Source: Acidobacteriota bacterium (lineage in GTDB: Bacteria; Acidobacteriota; Vicinamibacteria; Vicinamibacterales; SCN-69-37). Taken from it: DNA of 64,000 nt. The stretch spans positions 1-64,000 of the forward strand of contig CANIII010000019.1 in assembly GCA_947467605.1 (NCBI GenBank). The letters are read 5' to 3'. Numbering within the stretch: the stretch's first letter is position 1; each line of letters opens with the position of its first letter. The translations under genes were made by a program, and so were the position numbers. Below the pieces are notes generated by a model that was not told where the DNA came from, ran no database searches, and worked only from the letters and a program-made list of their open reading frames with translations. Of this stretch, positions 36,722 to 43,782 are shown piece by piece.

Positions 36722-37891
36722 TCACACCAATCGCGTCCTGCCGGTCAGTAGTTCCTGCATCATCCCCTGCTTGAGAGCGCGGGTCTTCTCCCGACGCTGC
36801 TCCAATCCGGCCAGCTCCGCGTCCATCTCGCCTAGCACCGCGGCGATCGCGGTCTGTTCGGAGAACTCCATGGGCACACGCACTTCGATCTTGCTCATCT
36901 CAGACTTGTTGAGCTTCGCCCGCGTTCCGCTCGCCAAGAACGGCAGGATGTTTTTGTGAACAAGCGAGTAGAAGATGAAGCCCTGGTCAAAACCAGGTCT
37001 TGCCTTCAAGATGTGGGCGTGGTTGTTTACCCAGCACTTTCCGGTCATGCGGTAGGCGATGGGACGATATTCGTATTCATCAAAGTAACCGCCGTCCTCG
37101 GCCATCAAAATGATGTCGTCGTCAATCACGTAGTCGTTCACAAAATCGAGGACGCCATTTGCGCCGCAGTAGGGGTAGTCGCCCTTCCTTTGTGCCCGTT
37201 CCGCCTCGTTCAGCGGGACGCGAACGCCATCAAGGCACTCCGTCGACTCACGGAGCCGCTTCACCTCCCACTCGCCGTGGAAGCCGGGGAGCCGGGTCTG
37301 GCCGGTGAGGAGCTGCTGCATGGCGGCCTGTTTGAGGTCGCGCTTCTTGGCGATGAGCCGGTCCAGCGCCCCAAGCAGATCATCAACGTTTCTCAACGCC
37401 TCTCCGATTGCGCGTTGTTCGGCCACCGTGAGCGGCATCGGTAGCTGGCACTTCTGGAAGACGTGATTCAGCAAGTGGGTTTGGCTGACACCGTCATCGA
37501 ATCTCAAGAAATAGGGATTTCGGTTGAGCAGGTAGAAGAGAAACTCCGGGCAGTCGCGGTATGCCGTCAGCGCACAGACTCGCTGGTTTACCGCATACAA
37601 ATCGTCTTGCTCGACCAGATAGGCTTTCGCGAGAGCGCGTCCGTTGGGAAGGTCGCTCATCACCATGAGAACGTCATTTCGCTTCGCAGCGCAGAAGTTC
37701 GCGCTTGAATACTTGCGGACCCTGCCGTCCGTCGAAATGAACTTGGAGTTCACGCAGACATACTGTCCGGTGTCCGAGATGTGCTGCTCATGAGCTTTGC
37801 CTCCGCGAAAGCGACAGACATCAGGCAAAAGCTTGACCTCCCACTCCTCCGGGATCACGCCCACATCGGTCTGTTTGTACCCGGCCCTCAC
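36722..37891 (-). CDS. hsdS: type I restriction enzyme, S (specificity) subunit
   Basis: 389 residues from GTG 37891, which overlaps the hsdM stop as GTGA; upstream codons read Arg-rich noise inside hsdM. Two target-recognition domains (about 15-165 and 210-350) are followed by matching helical spacers ending QQLLTGQTRL and QELLTGRTRL, the internal repeat that sets the two half-sites. The protein directs methylation and cutting to a bipartite site; the site cannot be read from sequence. VGVIPEEWEV at the start is the standard HsdS opening. Confidence 0.94.
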   Translation of the reverse strand: MRAGYKQTDVGVIPEEWEVKLLPDVCRFRGGKAHEQHISDTGQYVCVNSKFISTDGRVRKYSSANFCAAKRNDVLMVMSDLPNGRALAKAYLVEQDDLYAVNQRVCALTAYRDCPEFLFYLLNRNPYFLRFDDGVSQTHLLNHVFQKCQLPMPLTVAEQRAIGEALRNVDDLLGALDRLIAKKRDLKQAAMQQLLTGQTRLPGFHGEWEVKRLRESTECLDGVRVPLNEAERAQRKGDYPYCGANGVLDFVNDYVIDDDIILMAEDGGYFDEYEYRPIAYRMTGKCWVNNHAHILKARPGFDQGFIFYSLVHKNILPFLASGTRAKLNKSEMSKIEVRVPMEFSEQTAIAAVLGEMDAELAGLEQRREKTRALKQGMMQELLTGRTRLV

Positions 37892-40338
37892 TTCCACGAC
37901 GCGCCCATCTTCTTGAGGTGCTCGTCTACACGTGCTGCGAGCGTAGCCACGTCGCCGGTGAGCTGTGGCAGCGGAGTGGCATAACGCTCGGCGAGCTGGC
38001 GAATGCGACCGGTCAGAGTTTGCGAGACGCGGTCCAGCTCGCCCTGCACGGCGGCGGCGAGAGTGGCCAACCACTTGTCGTCCACGACCAGAGTTTGGAT
38101 CTCGGACTCGGTAAGCTGGCCGTAGCGCGCGGCGACCTTGGCTAACAGTGCGTCCTGCGCGTCGCTGATCTTGCCACTGGTCACCGTTTCCTTTTCACAG
38201 AGAGCGAGGTAGTCGATCAGTGCCTTGCGCTCGTCGGCGGTATCGGGGTCGGTCTTGCCGATTTCTTTAAGCCGCGCCGCCACCGAAGCTTTGGTTAGCT
38301 TGTCCTTGTCGTTCCGAGCGTCTTCGAGCAGACCGCCTTCGCCGCCGTGTTCCTCGGCCATTTCCTCAATCTGCTGCACAAGGGATGACAGCTCGGCCTC
38401 CAGCGCTTCGATGGCGGCTTGTTCCTGGGCATAGTAACGGGCGATCACGAGCGCAGGCGGGATCAGTTCGGCGGTGTACTTCTTCTTGCCAAGAGTGAAG
38501 TCGGGCTTGGCCTTGGTCTTCCTGGCCTTGTCTTCAATGATGAGCCGTGGCTGGGCGGACTCGCGCCATCCATCAGCGGCGATGAGATAGCAGTCGTCCT
38601 GCATCGTCTCGGCCCAGTAGTCCATCAGGTGCTGATAGATGTCATAGGCGTCGATCAGCGGCGCCTTCTCGAAGGTCGCGAGCAGATCCTCCGCGATCGT
38701 CTCGATGAGTCGCTTGGGCAGGCCGTCCTTGGCGAACTCCTTCAGGCGCGGCGTGTTGGCTGCCTTCCACTTCGCGAACAACTTCGAGGCGGTGACGTTG
38801 AAGGCCGTAAACTCGGCGTGGCCGAAAATGGTCGTCTTGATGTCGGCTGCGGCAACACGCAGGGCGCTGTAGCCGGACCATTCGGACGGCCGGAACAACG
38901 CATCGCGCACTCCGGGGAAGACCTGCCAGTAGGTCATGAGGCTGTCGAGGTCACGATCGGGGATGCCACCGCGCAGGTGGGCGGTGATGTCCTGCAAGTC
39001 CTCGGCCTCAGTGCCGTCGATGTAGCGCGGCAGGTTCAGGTTGAAGTCATTCTTCGCGTCACTGATCTCGGCGACCGGCACGATGCGGGAGTAACCGGCG
39101 ATCTCCGCCTGGCGGGTGAAGGCATCGACGATCCTGTGGATGTCCTGCTCGCGAAGACGGTTCTTTGGGCCGTCTTTGATGAAACCCTTCGAGGCATCGA
39201 TCATGAAGATGCCCTTGCGCGCGGCGGCGTCTTCCTTATCGATGACGACGATGCACGCGGGAATGCCGGTGCCATAGAAAAGGTTCGGCGGCAGGCCGAT
39301 GATCGCCTTGATGTAGCCGCGCTGGACGAGGTTTTTGCGGATCACGGCCTCGGCGTTGCCGCGGAACAGAACACCGTGCGGAAGAATGCAGGCGCCTTTG
39401 GCGGCAGGCTTCAGCGAGCGGACGATGTGCAGCAGGTAGGCGTAGTCACCTTGCTTGGGCGGCGGAACACCGAAGTGCTTGAAACGCTCGAACGGATCGT
39501 TGGCCGGATCGATGCCACTGCTCCACCGCTTGTCGCTGAAGGGTGGATTGGCGACGACGAAGTCGAAGGTTTTGAGTGTGTCGCCGTCTTTGAAGAGCGG
39601 ATTGGCGATGGTGTTGCCTTGCACGATGAGCGCCGTGGCCTGATCGTGCAGGATCATGTTCATGCGCGCGAGACCGGCAGTCGTGGCGTCCTTTTCTTGA
39701 CCGTAGAGCGTCACCTTTGCCGTGGCCGCGTCACCGACCTTCAGCAGCAACGAACCGGAACCGCAGGTCGGGTCGTACACGGTCGTGTCGCTGCTGGTCT
39801 TCGCGGATCGGATGCCGATGACCTGGGCCATGATCCGGCTGACTTCGGCTGGCGTGTAGAACTGCCCCTTGCTCTTGCCACTCTCTGTGGCGAAGTGACG
39901 CATCAAGTATTCGTAGGCGTCACCGAGGATGTCGTCGCCGTCGGCGCGGTTCTTCGAGAAGTCGAGCGCGGGGTTCTCGAAGATCGCGATCAGGTTGGTC
40001 AGCGTGTCGACCATCTCCTTGCCGCTGCCCAGCTTCGTCGCGTCGTTGAAGTCCGGCATGTCGGACAACTTGTTCGCAGCGGCCAGCGGCCCGAGGATCT
40101 TCTTGTTGATGTCGTCGCCGATGCTCGGCTTGCCCTTGAGCGCGACCATGTCTTTGAAGCTGGCGCCCGGAGGGATCGTGATGGGCGCGAACGGTTGCCC
40201 GGCGTATTTGTCGCTGACGTATTTCACGAACAGCAAGACGAGGACGTAGTCCTTGTACTGCGAGGCGTCCATACCGCCGCGCAGCTCGTCGCAGCTGGCC
40301 CAGAGAGAGGAATACAACTCGGATTTCTTGAGTGCCAT
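37888..40338 (-). CDS. hsdM: type I restriction enzyme, M (N6-adenine methyltransferase) subunit
   Basis: 816 residues from ATG 40338 (MALKKSELYSSLW, the usual opening; a TTG at 40419 would add 27). SAM motif I DPTCGSG at 189-195 and catalytic NPPF at 264-267. The N-terminal helical domain is present. The C-terminal 280 residues beyond the core are an extra helical region rich in Glu/Lys (IEALEAELSSLVQQIEEMAE), making this the long HsdM form compared with the more usual 500-530 residues. It methylates adenine within the HsdS target and forms the M2S core. Confidence 0.95.
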   Translation of the reverse strand: MALKKSELYSSLWASCDELRGGMDASQYKDYVLVLLFVKYVSDKYAGQPFAPITIPPGASFKDMVALKGKPSIGDDINKKILGPLAAANKLSDMPDFNDATKLGSGKEMVDTLTNLIAIFENPALDFSKNRADGDDILGDAYEYLMRHFATESGKSKGQFYTPAEVSRIMAQVIGIRSAKTSSDTTVYDPTCGSGSLLLKVGDAATAKVTLYGQEKDATTAGLARMNMILHDQATALIVQGNTIANPLFKDGDTLKTFDFVVANPPFSDKRWSSGIDPANDPFERFKHFGVPPPKQGDYAYLLHIVRSLKPAAKGACILPHGVLFRGNAEAVIRKNLVQRGYIKAIIGLPPNLFYGTGIPACIVVIDKEDAAARKGIFMIDASKGFIKDGPKNRLREQDIHRIVDAFTRQAEIAGYSRIVPVAEISDAKNDFNLNLPRYIDGTEAEDLQDITAHLRGGIPDRDLDSLMTYWQVFPGVRDALFRPSEWSGYSALRVAAADIKTTIFGHAEFTAFNVTASKLFAKWKAANTPRLKEFAKDGLPKRLIETIAEDLLATFEKAPLIDAYDIYQHLMDYWAETMQDDCYLIAADGWRESAQPRLIIEDKARKTKAKPDFTLGKKKYTAELIPPALVIARYYAQEQAAIEALEAELSSLVQQIEEMAEEHGGEGGLLEDARNDKDKLTKASVAARLKEIGKTDPDTADERKALIDYLALCEKETVTSGKISDAQDALLAKVAARYGQLTESEIQTLVVDDKWLATLAAAVQGELDRVSQTLTGRIRQLAERYATPLPQLTGDVATLAARVDEHLKKMGASWK

Positions 40339-40357
40339 TTGTCCCGGAGCAGGATAC

Positions 40358-40386
40358 AGCGAGTCTTGACTATCGTGCGACTCGCT
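40358..40386. promoter_or_regulatory. inverted repeat upstream of hsdM
   Basis: AGCGAGTC (40358-40365) and GACTCGCT (40379-40386) are perfect 8-base arms around 13 bases, 20 bases before the hsdM start. The place fits an operator or leader hairpin controlling the restriction operon. No regulator gene was found beside it. The rest of the 238-base gap to the FG-GAP gene shows nothing else I could identify. Confidence 0.4.
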
Positions 40387-40576
40387 TTCCTGCGCTTTTT
40401 CAGGCAGATTCGGAGCCAAGGTCCGATGCCGCGAGGGGTAGGATTCGGCGAAGGCGCGCCCATTTGACGGCCTACGTCATGCTCGTTGGGTTCGGCGACC
40501 TTTGCGTCTTCCGGCCCCATCCACAAGCGACGTTTTGGAGTGAAGCGCTCCAATTCCCGCACTCACCATTCCTTAC

Positions 40577-42031
40577 CTACTTCACCACCACCGCCAGATC
40601 GCCGGGGCTGCCCCACTTGTAGCCTGCACCCACAGTGAAGTTGGTGCTCGACTTGAGGAAATACCATTCCTGCGTCGATGGACGGAACACGGCCAGGTCC
40701 GTGATGCCGTCGCCATCGAAGTCGCTTTGAATCGGCACATCACCGGCCGTACCCCAGCTATAGCCCATGCCTGACGTGAATCCCGTGCTCGACTTGAGGA
40801 AATACCACTCGCCTGTCGACGGCCGATAGACGGCGAGATCGGTCGTGCCGTCGCCATCAAAATCACCTGGCACCGGCGTATCGCCGGAGGCGCCCCATTG
40901 GTATCCCATGCCGGATGCGTACTCCGTACTTGATTTGAGGAAGAACCACTCGCCTGTCGTCGGGCGAAACACCGCGAGATCCGTCCGCCCGTCGCCGTCG
41001 TAGTCACCCGGCACAGGAATGTCGCCAACGGCACCCCACTTGTAGCCAGCCCCAACTTGGAAATTGGTGCTCGATTTCAGGACGTACCACTCACCTGTAG
41101 TCGGCCGATAGACAGCCAGGTCGGTCTTGCCGTCACCGTCATAGTCGCCTGGCACGGGGATGTCGCCAACCGCGCCCCATGTGTAGCCGGCACGAGTATT
41201 CGTCGCGGAGTTAATGAGATACCACGCGCCGGTCGAAGAGCGATAGACGGCGTAGTCGAGCTTGCCGTCACCATCGTAGTCACCCAAGACCGGGGTGTCC
41301 GAAGCGTTTCCCCACGTCACCGGCTGGGGGTTGGTGACGTAGAGGCTCGTGGAGTTCGCCACCAACCAGGTGCCGGTAGAGGGCCGGTACAGTACCAACT
41401 CGGCCTTTCCATCGCCATCGAAGTCGGCTCGAATCTTCGTCGCGGCGCCGTAGTTGTCTGCGTATTTGAACAACGTGATGGTGGATTGACCAAAGCCGTA
41501 ATTGACAGATGCCACGTAAAGATTCCCGGCTGCATCCAGACTGGCCGGGTAGAGCGAATCCCGAATCTCTGACAACACGCTGCTGAGGAAATAGGGAGCC
41601 ACAGACCCACCGCCCGGCACCACGATGACCGCGATAAAGGTCCGGCCGTTGACCACCAAATCACCGGCATCGTCCACAGAAAGCGCACCTAGGCGACCAA
41701 CGCCGCTGGGATTCGCGTACATGGTCGAAACCAGGCCGCTGCTGGCGCCGACCATCCGAATCCGAAGAGCGTCATTGCCGACGGCGTTGTCGCCGCCGTC
41801 AGCAATGTAAAGGTTCCCCCTCTTATCGACGGCGACCCCACCGGTTTGATTGAACTGAGTCGCCAGAGCAGGCGCGCCGTCAGGGCTGGTCCCGCAAACG
41901 CCGGTTCCTGCCACCGTGTTGATGATGCCGGTCGTTGCGTAGATCCGTCTGATCCGGCATCCCTCGCTCAGGTACACATCTCCTGCCGAAGTCACCGCGA
42001 GATAGCTGGGTTTGGCAATTTGAGCGACCAC
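40577..42031 (-). CDS. NHL/FG-GAP repeat beta-propeller protein, probably 5'-truncated
   Basis: About 484 residues. The first 190 look like NHL-type propeller blades (GGVAVDKRGNLYIADGGDN, LDAAGNLYVASV). The C-terminal 285 are six repeats of about 47 residues, each with a calcium-binding D-x-DGDG followed by a TDLAVYRPTTGEWY-like strand. Such domains serve surface adhesion. There is no signal peptide and only a weak GTG start. The frame stays open upstream for 24 more codons with propeller-like residues, so an N-terminal part is probably missing. It is an odd cargo for a restriction island. Confidence 0.7.
   Translation of the reverse strand: MVAQIAKPSYLAVTSAGDVYLSEGCRIRRIYATTGIINTVAGTGVCGTSPDGAPALATQFNQTGGVAVDKRGNLYIADGGDNAVGNDALRIRMVGASSGLVSTMYANPSGVGRLGALSVDDAGDLVVNGRTFIAVIVVPGGGSVAPYFLSSVLSEIRDSLYPASLDAAGNLYVASVNYGFGQSTITLFKYADNYGAATKIRADFDGDGKAELVLYRPSTGTWLVANSTSLYVTNPQPVTWGNASDTPVLGDYDGDGKLDYAVYRSSTGAWYLINSATNTRAGYTWGAVGDIPVPGDYDGDGKTDLAVYRPTTGEWYVLKSSTNFQVGAGYKWGAVGDIPVPGDYDGDGRTDLAVFRPTTGEWFFLKSSTEYASGMGYQWGASGDTPVPGDFDGDGTTDLAVYRPSTGEWYFLKSSTGFTSGMGYSWGTAGDVPIQSDFDGDGITDLAVFRPSTQEWYFLKSSTNFTVGAGYKWGSPGDLAVVVK
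40580..41430. repeat. tandem coding repeats (six units of about 141 bases)
   Basis: The six FG-GAP units of the propeller gene are visibly related at DNA level: the complement of GGCGACTACGACGGTGACGG-like text recurs at about 141-base spacing, and neighbouring units differ mostly at third positions. This points to unit duplication within the gene. Confidence 0.6.
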
Positions 42032-42103
42032 TGCCAGGCCACCGTGACTACGTCCAGTCCTCCCCGTTGAAACCTTTGCTGCAATGCATCGAAGCGCTTG
42101 AAT

Positions 42104-42568
42104 CTATTGGGACGGTGTTATCGCCGCCAATCGATCGATCCAAAGGTCGACGTCCTTGATCGTCGGCGGCAACCAATCTCCCTGCGGATTGATGACGGTG
42201 TCCCGACCGACGTAGGTGAACGTGCCGGCGCGACCCAGAAGACTCCAGCCGGACAATTCGCTCGCCGCCACCAGCATGGGCGTCTGCGCTTGGCTGTCAG
42301 TGGCCAAGATTCGGTGGAATCTCGTGGGAGCATCTGACGGGCAGTCCATCGCCATTTCTCCGCGCCCGTCCAGTTCGATTTCGGCGCCGCGTCGAGACCA
42401 ATGCCCCGCCACAACCGACCGCTCAAAACCGCGCCAGTAACCAAGGACAAGAAAGAGTCCCTGGGGTCGCAAGTGGAGAACGACAAACGCATCCGGGTTC
42501 GAGCGCGTGGAGAACCGAAAGACTTTCAGATAGGTCCCAGCGTCGTTGCCAGAATCTTCAAACGGCAT
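42104..42568 (-). CDS. hypothetical protein
   Basis: 154 residues, no signal peptide or membrane segment. The sequence looks folded and mixed alpha/beta (TYLKVFRFSTRSNPDAFVVLHLR, LVLGYWRGFERSVVAGHWSRRG, GRAGTFTYVGRDTVINPQ, DVDLWIDRLAAI). No known family recognised. It ends at a TAG in the same frame as the downstream propeller gene, 72 bases before that gene's nominal start. Its base composition is ordinary for the window. Confidence 0.5.
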   Translation of the reverse strand: MPFEDSGNDAGTYLKVFRFSTRSNPDAFVVLHLRPQGLFLVLGYWRGFERSVVAGHWSRRGAEIELDGRGEMAMDCPSDAPTRFHRILATDSQAQTPMLVAASELSGWSLLGRAGTFTYVGRDTVINPQGDWLPPTIKDVDLWIDRLAAITPSQ

Positions 42569-42603
42569 GGCTCACGATACCAATCGTTGAACCGCGTGGC
42601 ATG

Positions 42604-42619
42604 TAGGGAACCATCCCTA
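42604..42619. promoter_or_regulatory. palindrome TAGGGA-N4-TCCCTA
   Basis: A perfect 6-base inverted repeat around ACCA, followed on the plus strand by TTTTAGGG. It lies in the 136-base gap between two minus-strand genes. It could be an operator for the gene ending at 42104, or a weak plus-strand terminator, but no plus-strand gene precedes it. Confidence 0.3.
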
Positions 42620-42704
42620 TTTTAGGGCGGCACCCGGCCGACCGCGTCCGCGATCTCGGGGGGCATGGCGGTGGTGGGGTCTCGATATTCAGGCCGGTGG
42701 GGGC

Positions 42705-43097
42705 CTACAGCCGCGCGAGTAGTTCTGCAATCTCGGCGCGCAGGTCTTCCGTCGTCATCTTGGTCACGTCGGTGACCTTGGCGTCGACGTCGAGTTTGAT
42801 CTTGGGGGCACCATGAGCGTAGTGCCAGAGCATGACCTCTACGGCCGGCGCTAGTCGGCCGGCGAACGCCCGAGCCTTGAGCGCGGCGCGGTAGTCCGGA
42901 TTGTCGACGATTTCGGCGGCAGCTTGCCGCGCCTCAACGGTGACCTTGTTCTGGACGCCCCTCGCCTTTCCGGCAGGATTGCCAGACCGGCCTTTTCTAA
43001 ATCTGTGGCTCGGTGCGATGTGCATTTGCAGGGGTCCCGGAGCTGGGGACGGCGTGAAAGTGGCGAGTGCCAATGGATCGGTACTGTCCGACATCAC
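42705..43097 (-). CDS. DUF5681-like protein (phage/recombination-associated)
   Basis: 130 residues. The core SHRFRKGRSGNPAGKARGVQNK is the conserved basic motif of DUF5681-type proteins, often found near phage terminases and recombinases. A helical segment follows (VEARQAAAEIVDNPDYRAALKAR), then an acidic tail. It probably binds DNA. It is divergent from the small gene and recombinase at the right end of the element. Start codons at 43097 and one codon later are both possible. Confidence 0.7.
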   Translation of the reverse strand: MMSDSTDPLALATFTPSPAPGPLQMHIAPSHRFRKGRSGNPAGKARGVQNKVTVEARQAAAEIVDNPDYRAALKARAFAGRLAPAVEVMLWHYAHGAPKIKLDVDAKVTDVTKMTTEDLRAEIAELLARL

Positions 43098-43443
43098 CGT
43101 GCCTCTTTCCCTGATACCAAACTGAAATTTGCAGACTTCTCAACACCATAGCTCGTTTCAATTGCGGTCAATACCGGTTTTCTGAAATCGCCATTCCTCG
43201 ACTCGATCACGCTAGAATGCTCGTGTTGCGCACCCAGTTGGGTGTGAAGCAGCAGGAGCGACCGGACCGGTACCGAGACGGGACGGACAACAACCTGCTC
43301 AACAAAAACCGCCTCGCGGCGTCAAAAACGGTTGATGGTTACTCGTTCCCTCGGTCTCTGATGGAACGGGCCAACAAAGTGCGAGTCATCAACGCACGCA
43401 CAACGCTCACCACTTCAACAAGTCGTGGGCCGAGGTGTGTGCC
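43098..43443 (+). promoter_or_regulatory. intergenic region before the recombinase genes, with candidate -10
   Basis: This 346-base stretch separates the divergent DUF5681-like and recombinase-side genes. TAGAAT at 43213-43218 is a plausible -10 without a clear -35. A plus-strand frame begins at 43217 but runs through the start of the next gene in another frame, and its composition is unremarkable, so I do not call it. Nothing else stands out. Confidence 0.3.
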
Positions 43444-43782
43444 ATGGCTCGCAACGGTGGCAGGTCCTGCCCCAAAGCGCTCCTCAAGTCCGTCGTACCG
43501 AACCTTCCTGAAGGTGATCTGCAGCAACTGCACGACGGGATGTATGATCTCGCGCGAATCGTGGTCGATCAATTCATGCTCATGAACCGCTCCCAGCGCG
43601 CGCGTGCTGCAGAAGAATCAGAGGCCATGAGGCTGGTACCCGTTGAGATGCGCGATGCGGTTGAAGAACGGGCCGCGATCCTTGAGTTCGACGGACGAGT
43701 GCCGAGGGACTTCGCCGTGCGCGCGAGTTTCAAGACTCTGACACGTCGTATGTCGGTGCCGAGTGAGGTTGAGTCGAAATGA
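43444..43782 (+). CDS. small recombinase-linked protein of unknown function
   Basis: 112 residues from ATG 43444 (GTG 43435 also possible). Its last four bases overlap the recombinase start (ATGA), so the two are translated together. Largely helical and charged (EGDLQQLHDGMYDLARIVVDQF, PVEMRDAVEERAAI) with no recognised domain. A directionality factor or partner for the recombinase is possible from position only. Confidence 0.55.
   Translation: MARNGGRSCPKALLKSVVPNLPEGDLQQLHDGMYDLARIVVDQFMLMNRSQRARAAEESEAMRLVPVEMRDAVEERAAILEFDGRVPRDFAVRASFKTLTRRMSVPSEVESK

Noticed and set aside
38419..40467. 682-codon open frame on the plus strand
   Set aside because: It lies wholly opposite hsdM, whose motifs are certain, and has the repetitive Val/Gly/Arg composition of a shadow frame.
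43217..43585. 122-codon frame before the recombinase
   Set aside because: It overlaps the 43444-43782 gene, which is coupled to the recombinase by ATGA; its second half reads Ser/Arg/Cys-rich noise.
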